Below, in pieces: positions 34,797-44,653 of a stretch of 64,000 nt of DNA (its first letter is position 1; every line of letters begins with the position of its first letter). This DNA comes from Sphingobacteriales bacterium (GTDB lineage Bacteria; Bacteroidota; Bacteroidia; Chitinophagales; JADIYW01), in NCBI GenBank assembly GCA_016719635.1, contig JADJYT010000009.1, forward strand, positions 1 through 64,000, in the 5' to 3' direction. The notes under the pieces are model-generated. The model made no database searches, was not told the DNA's origin, and saw nothing but the letters and a program-made list of their open reading frames with translations. The translations under genes and the position numbers were made by a program.

Positions 34797-35894
34797 TTGA
34801 ATATACTTACAAAAATACTATTATTTCCTTTCGCAATCCTATATGGTTCCGTAATTTGGCTGCGCAACCGGATGTACCAATCCAATTTTATTGGCTCGAC
34901 AGACTTTGAGATTCCGGTTATTACCGTTGGAAATCTCAGTGTTGGCGGGACAGGAAAAACACCGATGGTGGAATTGCTGATAGAGCTGCTCAAAGATAGA
35001 TATCCCATTGCCGTGCTGAGCCGGGGATATAAACGCAAGACATCGGGTTACCTTTCCGTAAGACGAACCCATACGACAAAAGAAGTGGGGGATGAACCGC
35101 TGATGATCAAGTTAAAATATCCGGAGGTGCAGGTGAGTGTGGGCGAACAGCGTGTCTTTGCCATTCCCCGTTTATTGGCGGAACATCCGGAAATAAAAGT
35201 CATTTTGCTGGATGATGCCTTTCAGCACCAGAGTGTTCGTCCGGATATCAATATTCTGCTGACCACTTATTTCAAACCTTTCTATGATGACCTGATTTTG
35301 CCGTTAGGTACGCTGAGGGAATTTTCATCCGGAAAAGACAGGGCGAATATAATTGTTGTTACAAAGTGCCCCGAAAATTTAAGTGAACAGGAACAGATGG
35401 AAATCGTTCAGAAGATAAAACCGGCTTTTGGACAGAAGGTATTTTTCAGCAGTATAGAATACGGGGCGCCCTATAATATTTTACAATCGGACGACAGGTT
35501 TTCTTTTGATACGAAAGAAGAGCAATTACTGATAACCGGTATCGCAAACGCAGTTCCGTTAAAGAATTATTTGGAAGACAAATCCGGCGGAGTGGTGCAC
35601 TTTGACTTTGAAGATCACCACCACTTTGAACAATCTGAATTAGAACGAATCCGGAAAAATTATCCTGACTTTTCAAGGTGGGTGACAACAGAAAAAGACG
35701 GGGTGCGCTTAGCGGTTCATAAAAACTGGCTGATTCAACATGGTATTTCCTTGCATTGTATTCCCATCCGTACCAAACTGATTGGAAAGAATGGAGGTGA
35801 CTTTATCCCTGCAGTAAAGGGATATTTGGACTATTTTTACAGAACCGAATCCATAGAACCACGCCATACGGAACCGGATATACAGGGCAAATAA
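34797..35894 (+). CDS. lpxK: Tetraacyldisaccharide 4'-kinase
   Basis: 365 residues from TTG 34797, the only start that keeps the conserved N-terminal membrane helix (KILLFPFAILYGSVIWLRN). Walker A GNLSVGGTGKTP is at about 45-56, followed by LSRGYKRKTSGY, VGDEP, and LLDDAFQHQSV with the family Asp-Asp-Ala-Phe-Gln-His. The enzyme phosphorylates the 4' position of the lipid A disaccharide at the inner membrane, so the organism makes lipid A. Divergent from NIF3. Confidence 0.95.
   Translation: MNILTKILLFPFAILYGSVIWLRNRMYQSNFIGSTDFEIPVITVGNLSVGGTGKTPMVELLIELLKDRYPIAVLSRGYKRKTSGYLSVRRTHTTKEVGDEPLMIKLKYPEVQVSVGEQRVFAIPRLLAEHPEIKVILLDDAFQHQSVRPDINILLTTYFKPFYDDLILPLGTLREFSSGKDRANIIVVTKCPENLSEQEQMEIVQKIKPAFGQKVFFSSIEYGAPYNILQSDDRFSFDTKEEQLLITGIANAVPLKNYLEDKSGGVVHFDFEDHHHFEQSELERIRKNYPDFSRWVTTEKDGVRLAVHKNWLIQHGISLHCIPIRTKLIGKNGGDFIPAVKGYLDYFYRTESIEPRHTEPDIQGK
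34810..34817 (-). promoter_or_regulatory. -7 promoter box for the NIF3/zinc-ribbon operon
   Basis: TATTTTTG on the minus strand fits TAnnTTTG, 33 nt before the NIF3 ATG. It lies inside the 5' codons of lpxK, so the divergent units overlap. Confidence 0.4.
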
Positions 35895-35996
35895 TCAGAT
35901 GCTGTTTATTAAATTAGGTTAATATTCGGATGGATGATGGAAAAACCTGTAAATTACAATCGTATTAATCCCTGCTTTAATTGAATATCCTCAATC

Positions 35997-36371
35997 ATGA
36001 ACAAGGCTGTAAGAAATAGCATTATCATCTGGACTGTCGCTTTGATACTGGTGCATGGTATTTTTGTTCATGAACACATATCTAAACCAACACGTACTCA
36101 AAAAATCTCTTTCGCCTTTAATGCACCTTACAGGAATTTATTATATACCATTCTAGCTGTTAATCCGGGCTCTGAGCACTTCAATAATGTGTTTGTTAAA
36201 CAGGAAAAAATTTTGAATGAACAGGATCCCTTTTTTCTTTTTTTCGTTTTATCGCTGCTGATTCCGGTTACAGCAACTTCCATTTTTTCCATAAAAAGAT
36301 ATACGGAAACACACAGGTTAACATCCTGCAACCTGGTTGTTGCATATTACAAGAGAGGGCCTCCCCGATAA
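35997..36371 (+). CDS. Hypothetical small membrane protein
   Basis: 124 residues. One N-terminal hydrophobic segment (IIIWTVALILVHGIFVHEH) with three clustered His (20, 25, 27), and a second at about 80-97 (FFLFFVLSLLIPVTATSIF). No family recognised; the His cluster could bind metal. Base use is like its neighbours and the ATG is well placed, but the evidence that it is translated is only moderate. Confidence 0.5.
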   Translation: MNKAVRNSIIIWTVALILVHGIFVHEHISKPTRTQKISFAFNAPYRNLLYTILAVNPGSEHFNNVFVKQEKILNEQDPFFLFFVLSLLIPVTATSIFSIKRYTETHRLTSCNLVVAYYKRGPPR

Positions 36372-36415
36372 ATCATTCTTGATTTTATTTATTTCTAACA
36401 TTTAATTTATACTTT

Positions 36416-36925
36416 ATGAATACTGCACATTTGCATTTATTGCTTAATCATATTCCTATTTTAGGGGCGTTTTTTGGGATTGTATTATTGTCTGTCGGTT
36501 TGATCAGAAAGAACCCGGCTATACTTTCCATATCCTTGTGGACATTCCTCATAGTGGCGGTTGCCAGTTCGGGAGCATTCTTCTCCGGGGAAGGTGCGGA
36601 AGAAATCGTAGAAAATTCAACAGGGGTCAGTGAAGCTGCCATAGAAACACACGAAGATGCTTCTGCCATTGCCTTTTATGCCATGATTGCTTTAGGGGTA
36701 TTGAGCGCCCTGGTACTACTTATCAATAGAAAGAAAGATATCATTGTTAAGGCATCATTCGGAATATTACTGCTGGCTGTTTTGGTGAATGGTTTGATGT
36801 TCAGGTCAGGCTGGCTGGGTGGAAAGATTAAACATGATGAGATACGAGGATCAGTTTCTGCCGCAGGGGCAGCCGAAAACAATACAGGTGTCTCAGATAA
36901 GGAGGAAGAAAAGGAGGATGATTGA
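36416..36925 (+). CDS. Membrane protein, DUF2231-like
   Basis: 169 residues with four hydrophobic helices and the N-terminal signature NTAHLHLLLNHIPILGAFFG, where two His precede an Asn-His-Ile-Pro turn, as in DUF2231-type heme-associated membrane proteins. An acidic tail (KEEEKEDD) closes it. A strong bidirectional terminator follows. Function unknown; a redox-linked role is only inference. Confidence 0.75.
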   Translation: MNTAHLHLLLNHIPILGAFFGIVLLSVGLIRKNPAILSISLWTFLIVAVASSGAFFSGEGAEEIVENSTGVSEAAIETHEDASAIAFYAMIALGVLSALVLLINRKKDIIVKASFGILLLAVLVNGLMFRSGWLGGKIKHDEIRGSVSAAGAAENNTGVSDKEEEKEDD

Positions 36926-36940
36926 AAATCAAAGGTCAAT

Positions 36941-36970
36941 AAAAAAGCCCGGCATTCGCCGGGCTTTTTT
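36941..36970. terminator. Bidirectional rho-independent terminator
   Basis: AAAAAAGCCCGGC (36941-36953), loop ATTC, GCCGGGCTTTTTT (36958-36970): a perfect 13-bp inverted repeat between convergent genes, with T runs on both strands. Confidence 0.92.
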
Positions 36971-36991
36971 ATGTAAGAAAAAATCAGAAGA

Positions 36992-39373
36992 TTATTTCAT
37001 AATCAGATTAAATTCTACTCGTCTGTTTTGAGCTCTTCCTGCGGCGGATTTATTATCACCCAATGGCTTGGAGTCACCAAATCCGGAAGAAGTCATTCTG
37101 GATGCTTCCACGCCTTGTTTAATCAGGTAATCCATCGCTGCTTTAGAACGACCCTGAGAAAGTTTTAAATTGCTTTCCGGTTTGCCTACATTATCCGTAT
37201 GTCCTTCTATGCTGACATCGTAGTAGCTGTATTCTTTAAGCATCTTAGCCACTTCATTCAGGATAGGATAGGAAACAGGTTTGATGATGGCTTTGCCGGT
37301 TTCGAACTGAATACTTCGTGCTTTCAGCAATACCTTCTTGATCTTTTCATCCTGTACCGGACAACCTTTGTTTTCTTTAGGACCTTTCACGGTAGGACAG
37401 GCATCGTCTTTATCCAAGACACCGTCTCCGTCTGTATCAGGATAAGGGCATCCAAGGTTTTCTTTCGGACCGGCTTCGGTGATACATTTGTCTTCGTTGT
37501 CATACAATCCATCACCATCCGTATCCGGACAGCCGGCATGGTCCTTATCACCAGCCACATCCGGGCAGGCATCTTCTGAGTCTATCACACCGTCATTATC
37601 TCTGTCCGGGCATCCTTTCAATTCTTTCTTGCCGGGAGTATCTGGACAATTGTCATCTTTATCGGCAACGCCATCTCCGTCCCTGTCCGGACATCCTCTT
37701 AATTCAGTTGGACCAGCCTGGTTAGGGCAGTCATCTTCCATGTCAATGATGCCGTCTCCATCTGCATCCGGACAACCCTGCAGTTCTTTCTTGCCCGGTG
37801 TGTCAGGGCATTTATCTTCAGTATCCAGGATGCCGTCGCCGTCTCTGTCCGGGCAACCGTTGGATTCGCAGGTTCCTTTCTGATTCGGACAGAGGTCTTT
37901 TTTATTGGATACTCCATCTTTATCTTTATCTTTCGCTGTTTTTCTGTTTGGAACCGTAATTCTTAAGCCGGCCTGAATATTGATGTCTCTCTTATCTTTC
38001 TTAATCAGATAGGTAAAGAAATCCTGTGAGCCTATATAGAAAGGTCCTAAGCGCAGTCCAAGCCCCCATTGAACGTTTGCAAGCTGATCTATGGCAACAG
38101 GTAAATAGGCGCCGAACCATTTGTAGTCATATCTTGGTGTAATAGACACGATCGATAAATGATGGACGTTGTTTTTCTTTTGCGGAATAGGATTGATTTG
38201 TGCCGCTACATTGATGCCAAGTCCTTTATACAGGTTTAAGTCAATCCACGTATTGATAGTGGTAGGGAGCCAGATCTTAAAGGTTCTCTGGTCAGTGGCG
38301 GATCTGGTACCCAGATTTCGCCAGTTTTCGAACAGTGTGTTTTCATTGAACAATTCACCTGTCTTTGTTAGGTTTACGTCATAGTCAAATACAGAGTCCG
38401 CTTTGGTAAAGGTTAAGCGCCCGATATTGATGACGGAAAATCCGACCTGTACAAAATGTTTATCTCTCTCATTATAGTACATGTCTTTGCAGTCCATGCT
38501 GTATTTGTACTTATCTTTATCCTTTCTGAACTCATACACTAAAGCGATATCCCCGGCAGCAGACCATTTTGAGACATCTTTGTCAACAAATCCCTTAAGC
38601 AGGCCAATTGCATCGAATTCAGAATTTTCGGAAAAATAATCCAGGTTTTTTGAAACACCTATCTTCATGTCAGCATTTAATAATGTAATGGTATCTTTGC
38701 TGTCGAAGCGATAGTCAAATTGATCCGCGTAAGCATATAATGCTCCCAATCCCTTTACTACTTTAATGGTTGCACCCACTTTCAGGAAGTGTTTGTCTTT
38801 ATCTAAAACTACTCGGGAATAAGTAACGCCTATATCTGCCCAAGCCATTCCCTTAATACCCATGTTTTTGATGGAATGATCCTTTCCTAAGAAATTTCCG
38901 ATGATATCAAATGCACGGTCACCCCAGCCCCAACGCAGGTTTCTGGCCAAATCCTGTTCCAGGTTATCTACATTCACTATCGTATTGAGGTGGGAAGAAA
39001 ATGCAATCGCATTATTGTTCTTCATGTCTTTTCCAAAGGATACCAGGAAGGAAAATGGGAGTTGAACCGTATTGCTGATATAAGCAAATTTTGCCTTGCC
39101 ATTCAGGTTTTCGGAGAGGTTGACGGAGTCATCAAAATTTTTAAAATTAAAGGTTTTTCCTTTCAGGCCGATGTAGTTGTTGCTGACGGTCGCATCCAGT
39201 GCAAACAGGTTAATGTCAACTTTAAATCGGTTGTCCGCAATCGCAGGATTGTAATTCACATTGTTTACACCGCCAAAATTACTGGCACGCAGTCCAAGAA
39301 ACTGGGCTTTAATGGAGGTGATGCATATCACTGCTGCCAGCAGTAAGATGATTTTTTTGTTCTGATGTATCAT
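36992..39373 (-). CDS. DUF5723 barrel with thrombospondin type 3 repeats and OmpA domain
   Basis: 793 residues. Signal peptide (1-23), a DUF5723-like barrel (about 25-485, beginning FLGLRASNFGGVNNVNYNPA), seven calcium-binding type 3 repeats of the form DxDGDGxxDxxDxCP (about 490-660), and an OmpA C-terminal peptidoglycan-binding domain (about 675-793) with GHTDNVG, NLKLSQGRSKAAMDYL and NRRVEF. It links the outer membrane to peptidoglycan through a rigid calcium-bound stalk. The gene stands alone. The similar repeats make it prone to recombination. Confidence 0.93.
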   Translation of the reverse strand: MIHQNKKIILLLAAVICITSIKAQFLGLRASNFGGVNNVNYNPAIADNRFKVDINLFALDATVSNNYIGLKGKTFNFKNFDDSVNLSENLNGKAKFAYISNTVQLPFSFLVSFGKDMKNNNAIAFSSHLNTIVNVDNLEQDLARNLRWGWGDRAFDIIGNFLGKDHSIKNMGIKGMAWADIGVTYSRVVLDKDKHFLKVGATIKVVKGLGALYAYADQFDYRFDSKDTITLLNADMKIGVSKNLDYFSENSEFDAIGLLKGFVDKDVSKWSAAGDIALVYEFRKDKDKYKYSMDCKDMYYNERDKHFVQVGFSVINIGRLTFTKADSVFDYDVNLTKTGELFNENTLFENWRNLGTRSATDQRTFKIWLPTTINTWIDLNLYKGLGINVAAQINPIPQKKNNVHHLSIVSITPRYDYKWFGAYLPVAIDQLANVQWGLGLRLGPFYIGSQDFFTYLIKKDKRDINIQAGLRITVPNRKTAKDKDKDGVSNKKDLCPNQKGTCESNGCPDRDGDGILDTEDKCPDTPGKKELQGCPDADGDGIIDMEDDCPNQAGPTELRGCPDRDGDGVADKDDNCPDTPGKKELKGCPDRDNDGVIDSEDACPDVAGDKDHAGCPDTDGDGLYDNEDKCITEAGPKENLGCPYPDTDGDGVLDKDDACPTVKGPKENKGCPVQDEKIKKVLLKARSIQFETGKAIIKPVSYPILNEVAKMLKEYSYYDVSIEGHTDNVGKPESNLKLSQGRSKAAMDYLIKQGVEASRMTSSGFGDSKPLGDNKSAAGRAQNRRVEFNLIMK

Positions 39374-39501
39374 GGTTTTGAATTTTAGTGCGGATTATAC
39401 TTGTTTGTTTCGTTCAATATAAATTGGAATTATATGATGGTTACGTTCAACAAAATTATGGTTTTTCCATTAAAAAAGTATAAAAGTTAAAATTATTGCA
39501 G

Positions 39502-39509
39502 TATATTTG
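39502..39509 (+). promoter_or_regulatory. Possible -7 box for the DUF4290-murA operon
   Basis: TATATTTG fits TAnnTTTG but would give a leader of about 155 nt. Apart from this the AT-rich 39374-39669 gap shows nothing clear. Confidence 0.35.
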
Positions 39510-39669
39510 TATTGCTTCGTAAACACTTCATTAAAAGTATCTTTTTTAGTGTTTTACTGAAATAAACAATAGCATAAAATTTTACAGCCTGAAAGTGAAT
39601 GATTTAAAAAATCAGTGTTTTTTATGAGTTTTTTAAGGATGAATCTCCGTTAAATTAAATTTTACAGTA

Positions 39670-40359
39670 ATGAATTATAATACAGACAGAAATGAGATTG
39701 AGATGCGTGAATATGGCCGTCACGTACAAAAAATGGTCGATTACGCCGTTTCCATTCCCAGCCGCACAGAACGTCAGAAAGTAGCTGAAAACATTATCCA
39801 GCTGATGGGTATCTTAAATCCGCAATTGCGTAATACGGCAGATTACAAGCATAAACTCTGGGATCACATATTCATCATTTCCAAGTTTAAATTAGAGGTA
39901 GATTCCCCTTTTCCCATTCCGACCGAGGCAACGGCCAGAATCAAGCCTTCTGAATTGCCTTATCCGCAGCAAAGGATTAAGCTGAAGCATTACGGTAAAA
40001 ATGTGGAAGCATTGGTTTCTAAGGCAAAAGCGATGGAAGATGAAGGCAAAAAAGAAGTCTTCACAGAGATTATCGGCAACTTCATGAAAATGGCCTACAA
40101 GAACTGGAGCAATGAGGAGGTAAGCAATGAATTGATAAAAGAGGATATGAAATCACTGTCCGGCGGTGAACTGGAGATCAGCGAGGATATGAACATTGAG
40201 AGCATGTCCCGAAACCAGCCGAAGCGCAAGTTCACACCCAACAATAAGCCGGGTAACTTCCAGAACCGCAATCAGAACCGCAATAACAATAACAGAAATA
40301 ATCAGAACCGAAATAATCAGAACCGCAACAACAATAACCGCAATCGTTTTAGCAAATAA
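39670..40359 (+). CDS. DUF4290 protein with Asn/Arg-rich tail
   Basis: 229 residues. DUF4290 core at about 1-185 (MREYGRHVQKMVDYA, AENIIQLMGILNPQLRNTADYKHKLWDHI), followed by a low-complexity tail of Asn, Arg and Gln (about 195-229), encoded by AAC/AAT/CGC repeats, perhaps RNA-binding. murA begins 8 bp later, so the two are almost surely co-transcribed, the normal order in Bacteroidota. Function unknown. Confidence 0.9.
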   Translation: MNYNTDRNEIEMREYGRHVQKMVDYAVSIPSRTERQKVAENIIQLMGILNPQLRNTADYKHKLWDHIFIISKFKLEVDSPFPIPTEATARIKPSELPYPQQRIKLKHYGKNVEALVSKAKAMEDEGKKEVFTEIIGNFMKMAYKNWSNEEVSNELIKEDMKSLSGGELEISEDMNIESMSRNQPKRKFTPNNKPGNFQNRNQNRNNNNRNNQNRNNQNRNNNNRNRFSK

Positions 40360-40367
40360 TAACGGGA

Positions 40368-41684
40368 ATGAATATGCAGGCAGATGCGTTTGAAGTAAAT
40401 GGCGGTAAGCCATTAAGCGGGACCATCATTCCGCAGGGAGCCAAAAATGAAGCACTCCAGATAGTATCGGCAGTGCTGTTATCCGACCAGGATATTACCA
40501 TATCCAATATCCCCCATATTCTAGATGTCAATGTACTGATAGAACTCTTGCAGGAGATGGGTGTGCGGGTGGCCAAACAAAATACAGACACTTATACGTT
40601 TAATGCAAAGAATGTCGATCCTGATATCTTGCTGACAGAAAATTTTAAGAAAAGGGCAGGTCATTTACGTGGTTCGGTCATGATTTTAGGCCCTTTGCTG
40701 GCTCGTTTTAAGAGAGCCTACCTGCCTACGCCGGGTGGAGATAAAATTGGACGCAGGCGATTGGATACGCACTTTTTAGGGTTTGTAGAATTAGGCGCAA
40801 AATATCATTTTGACAAGGAAAAATCATTTTATTCATTAACAACGGAAAAATTAATTGGAAAATACATTTTACTCGAAGAACCTTCTGTAACCGGAACAGC
40901 GAACATTGTCATGGCTGCTGTGCTGGCAGAAGGGGAGACGACCATCTTTAATGCAGCCTGTGAGCCCTATCTCCAGCAATTATGCTCGATGCTTAACAGA
41001 ATGGGCGCAAAAATAGCGGGAATAGGTTCGAATCTGCTGAAGATTGAAGGTGTTAAGAAGCTGGACGGTACAACGCACCGTTTACTGCCCGATATGATAG
41101 AAATCGGCAGCTTTATCGGACTGGCGGCGATGACTAAGTCCAATATTACCATAAAAGATGCACGGGTAGATATGCTCGGCCTGATTCCAGCCTATTTTAA
41201 AAAACTGGGAATACAACTGGAAATCATAGGTGACGATATCGTAGTGCATGGTCAGGAACATTACGAAATCCATACTTTTATAGATGGTTCCATCCTGACT
41301 ATAGCAGACGGCCCTTGGCCGCTTTTTACACCCGATTTGCTGAGTATTATGCTGGTGACTGCCACACAGGCGGACGGCAGTGTGCTGATTCATCAGAAAA
41401 TGTTTGAAAGCCGGCTGTTCTTTGTCGATAAATTGATTGACATGGGTGCCAAAATAATCTTGTGCGACCCTCATAGGGCGACTGTCATAGGCATTAACCG
41501 CGAATATCCCTTGCGCGGTATCAACATGTCCTCGCCCGATATCAGGGCAGGGGTAGCGCTGCTGATTGCAGCCCTTTCTGCCGAAGGGAAAAGCATCATT
41601 TCCAATATCCACCAGATAGACAGAGGGTATCAGCACATCGACGAGCGCCTGAGGAATCTGGGTGCCGATATTAAGAGATTGTAA
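40368..41684 (+). CDS. murA: UDP-N-acetylglucosamine 1-carboxyvinyltransferase
   Basis: 438 residues. It performs the first committed step of peptidoglycan synthesis, adding enolpyruvate from PEP to UDP-GlcNAc. Lys26-Asn27 (GAKNEAL) and RGSVMILGPLLARFKRAYLP are conserved. The catalytic loop reads TPGGDKIGRRRLDTH, so Asp125 stands where most enzymes have the fosfomycin-reactive Cys. The Cys-to-Asp form is active and known to be insensitive to fosfomycin. The next enzyme, MurB, is encoded at 24146. Confidence 0.96.
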   Translation: MNMQADAFEVNGGKPLSGTIIPQGAKNEALQIVSAVLLSDQDITISNIPHILDVNVLIELLQEMGVRVAKQNTDTYTFNAKNVDPDILLTENFKKRAGHLRGSVMILGPLLARFKRAYLPTPGGDKIGRRRLDTHFLGFVELGAKYHFDKEKSFYSLTTEKLIGKYILLEEPSVTGTANIVMAAVLAEGETTIFNAACEPYLQQLCSMLNRMGAKIAGIGSNLLKIEGVKKLDGTTHRLLPDMIEIGSFIGLAAMTKSNITIKDARVDMLGLIPAYFKKLGIQLEIIGDDIVVHGQEHYEIHTFIDGSILTIADGPWPLFTPDLLSIMLVTATQADGSVLIHQKMFESRLFFVDKLIDMGAKIILCDPHRATVIGINREYPLRGINMSSPDIRAGVALLIAALSAEGKSIISNIHQIDRGYQHIDERLRNLGADIKRL

Positions 41685-41883
41685 CCTGTTTTCAGTCCTG
41701 TTTTTTCTCCCATTGTATTTCGTTGAAAACGTTATGTTTTATTAACCTAAATGTGGATAAACATCCTTGTTTTTATGTCATTTTCAGGTACCAATTTTGT
41801 ATTTTTATGCAGTCAAAACACATCGGTTTTTTTAGCCGGTAAAACGGACGTTGTGCGGATAAAATAAAGAACATACTATAGTT

Positions 41884-43845
41884 ATGAGCGAAGTCTTAGA
41901 AGAAGTAAAGAGCAGTCATTACGGAGCAGATAATATCACCGTTTTAGAGGGATTGGAAGCCGTGCGAAAACGGCCCGCGATGTATATCGGGGATATCAAT
42001 ACGCGAGGGTTACACCATCTGGTGTATGAGGTTGTCGATAACTCAATTGATGAAGCTTTAGCGGGTCATTGTAAGAATATCTTTGTTACCATTCATGAAG
42101 ATAATTCCATCTCCGTGCTGGATGACGGACGCGGTATCCCTGTCGATATGCACGTAAAAGAGGGACGTTCTGCACTGGAAGTTGTTCTGACCGTTCTGCA
42201 TGCCGGAGGTAAATTCGATAAAGACTCGTACAAAGTTTCCGGCGGATTGCACGGAGTGGGCGTGTCGTGTGTGAATGCACTTTCTACGCAGTTGATCGCT
42301 ACCGTTTATCGTGATGGAAAAGAATACCAGCAGGAATTCGGTATCGGTATTCCGAAATATCCGGTAAGAGAAGTAGGACCTTCCGGTCAGCGAGGTACCA
42401 AAATTCATTTTAAACCGGATGCAACTATCTTTACGACCACTGAATATAATTATGATACATTGGCTGCCCGTATGCGTGAGCTGGCTTATCTGAACCGCGG
42501 TATCAGCATTGCCATTTCGGATGAGAGGAATAAAGACGACAACGGTGTTGCTTTCTCCGAAAATTTCTTTTCACAGGGCGGGTTAAGGGAATTTGTCACC
42601 TTTCTGGATAAAACCCGTCAGCCGTTGATTCCGGAAGTGATTTACATGGAAGGCACGAGAGATAACGTAGTGGTGGAGGTAGCTTTTCAGTATAATGATT
42701 CCTACAATGAGAACATACATTCTTACGTCAATAATATCAATACCATTGAAGGTGGTACGCATGTAGTGGGATTCCGAAGAGCATTGACCAGGGTGTTTAA
42801 AAACTGGGCAACTAAAAATGATTTATTCAAAAACCTGAAAACGGAAATCAGCGGGGAAGACTTCAGGGAAGGAATTACCTGCCTGGTTTCGGTAAAGGTG
42901 CCGGAGCCATCTTTCGAAGGACAGACAAAAACAAAATTGGGTAACTCGGAGGTCGACGGTATCGTTGCTGGTGTGGTAAGCGAGCATCTGGAATATTTTC
43001 TGGAAGAACACCCGAAAGAGGCCAGAACGATTGTCAACAAAGTGATTTTGGCGGCAACAGCCCGTATGGCGGCTAAGAAAGCCAGAGAGTTGGTGCAGCG
43101 AAAAAGCGTGTTGGGTGGTTCCGGATTGCCGGGAAAACTATCCGACTGTTCCGACAAAAACCCGGATGCGTGTGAATTGTACCTGGTGGAGGGTGATTCA
43201 GCGGGCGGTACAGCTAAACAAGGCAGAAATCGTGCATTTCAGGCCATCCTGCCTTTGAGAGGTAAAATTCTCAATGTGGAAAAGGCGATGGAGCATAAGA
43301 TATACGAGAACGAAGAGATAAAAAATATATTTACAGCACTGGGTGTCAGCAAAGGGGTGGAAGGCGATGAAAAAGCCTTGAACATTGCAAAATTACGCTA
43401 TCACAAAATTGTCATCATGTGTGATGCCGACGTAGACGGCAGCCACATCACCACCCTTATTCTCACCTTCTTCTTCCGTCATATGAAAGAGCTGATTGAG
43501 CATGGGTATATTTACATTGCATCGCCTCCGTTGTATTTGGTAAAAAAAGGCAATAAAGAGCAATATGCGTGGAACGATGAGCAGCGTATTGCTGCCGTCA
43601 AAAAGATTGCCGGAGACGGAAAAGAAGACAGCGTCCATGTACAACGCTATAAAGGCTTGGGAGAAATGAACGCAGAGCAGTTGTGGGAAACGACCATGAA
43701 TCCTGAAACACGGACATTAAAACAGGTATCGATAGAAAACGCGGCAGAAGCCGATCATATTTTCTCTATGCTGATGGGTGACGAAGTGCCTCCACGCAGG
43801 GAATTTATTGAGGCGCATGCCAAATATGCAAAGATTGACGTATAA
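41884..43845 (+). CDS. gyrB: DNA gyrase subunit B
   Basis: 653 residues, the short form without the large proteobacterial insertion. GHKL ATPase motifs: YEVVDNSIDEALAGHC, DDGRGIPVDMH and GGLHGVGVSCVNALS. TOPRIM: LVEGDSAGGTAKQGRNR, then MCDADVDGSHI, with C-terminal RYKGLGEMNAEQLWETTM. With GyrA it introduces negative supercoils. A terminator follows, so it is probably transcribed alone. Choice of GyrB over ParE rests on the overall pattern. Confidence 0.94.
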   Translation: MSEVLEEVKSSHYGADNITVLEGLEAVRKRPAMYIGDINTRGLHHLVYEVVDNSIDEALAGHCKNIFVTIHEDNSISVLDDGRGIPVDMHVKEGRSALEVVLTVLHAGGKFDKDSYKVSGGLHGVGVSCVNALSTQLIATVYRDGKEYQQEFGIGIPKYPVREVGPSGQRGTKIHFKPDATIFTTTEYNYDTLAARMRELAYLNRGISIAISDERNKDDNGVAFSENFFSQGGLREFVTFLDKTRQPLIPEVIYMEGTRDNVVVEVAFQYNDSYNENIHSYVNNINTIEGGTHVVGFRRALTRVFKNWATKNDLFKNLKTEISGEDFREGITCLVSVKVPEPSFEGQTKTKLGNSEVDGIVAGVVSEHLEYFLEEHPKEARTIVNKVILAATARMAAKKARELVQRKSVLGGSGLPGKLSDCSDKNPDACELYLVEGDSAGGTAKQGRNRAFQAILPLRGKILNVEKAMEHKIYENEEIKNIFTALGVSKGVEGDEKALNIAKLRYHKIVIMCDADVDGSHITTLILTFFFRHMKELIEHGYIYIASPPLYLVKKGNKEQYAWNDEQRIAAVKKIAGDGKEDSVHVQRYKGLGEMNAEQLWETTMNPETRTLKQVSIENAAEADHIFSMLMGDEVPPRREFIEAHAKYAKIDV

Positions 43846-43869
43846 AACCCGTTAAGTTTCCAATATTGT

Positions 43870-43900
43870 AGCCATGCCGGGAAGCATGGCTATTTTTTTT
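43870..43900 (+). terminator. Terminator of gyrB
   Basis: AGCCATGC (43870-43877) pairs perfectly with GCATGGCT (43884-43891), then A and eight T. Confidence 0.88.
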
Positions 43901-43975
43901 GTTTATTTTTTGTGAAAAACACGCTCATTCCATTCACTAAAAACAAGAACAAAAAAAACTTTGTATTTTAGGCAG

Positions 43976-44653
43976 ATGAAAAAAGCACCATTCGCATTTC
44001 AGTTGCTGTACATAAGTTGCATCTTGTTTTTAGTGTTAACCACCATTGGCATGTTTACTTTTCCGGGGGGCACGATACTGGATCATTATACGAAAGGATA
44101 TAGTTTTTTTAATAACTTCTTTTCAGAGTTGGGTCGCTGGCGCACTCATTTGGGCGAAACGAAATGGGTGTCTTTTTTCAGTTTTACAGTTGCATTGCTG
44201 ATTCACGCGGTCGCGATGTTTGTGTTCAATCTGCATTTCCTGAAGCACACGAAAAGTATAGAACTGAATAAGACGGCTCATTACACCGCATTGATTTTCG
44301 GAAGTGCATTTCCATTCTTATTGGCCGGCATTGCTCTCACCCCCTGTGATTTATATTTGCCTAAACATATGTTTTGTGTCAGGGTAGGATTTGGATTGCT
44401 GCTGCCCTTAAGTCTGGCATATACCGTACTAATCCGTCAGCATCATTTATTGCCCAATAAATTCGGCAACATCATGCTCACCATAGTCGTTGCGATTGCC
44501 TTGTATTTAGTGATGATCTTCTTCGGACCGAATCCGCGTGAAGTAGGGTATGTGCAGCAGACATCGCAAAAAATCATTGTCTATTCCATGATATTTTCGT
44601 TGTTGTATCTGTCGTATGGGTGCAAGAAATATTTACAGGAAGTGAAAGGCTAA
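43976..44653 (+). CDS. DUF998-like integral membrane protein
   Basis: 225 residues from ATG 43976 (15 nt inside the longest frame). Six membrane helices are visible, with FFSELGRWRT in the first loop, the Phe-x-Ser-Glu-Leu-Gly phrase of DUF998-type proteins, and CDLYLPKHMF in another. No enzyme motif. Tail-to-tail 4-bp overlap with the next gene. Confidence 0.72.
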   Translation: MKKAPFAFQLLYISCILFLVLTTIGMFTFPGGTILDHYTKGYSFFNNFFSELGRWRTHLGETKWVSFFSFTVALLIHAVAMFVFNLHFLKHTKSIELNKTAHYTALIFGSAFPFLLAGIALTPCDLYLPKHMFCVRVGFGLLLPLSLAYTVLIRQHHLLPNKFGNIMLTIVVAIALYLVMIFFGPNPREVGYVQQTSQKIIVYSMIFSLLYLSYGCKKYLQEVKG

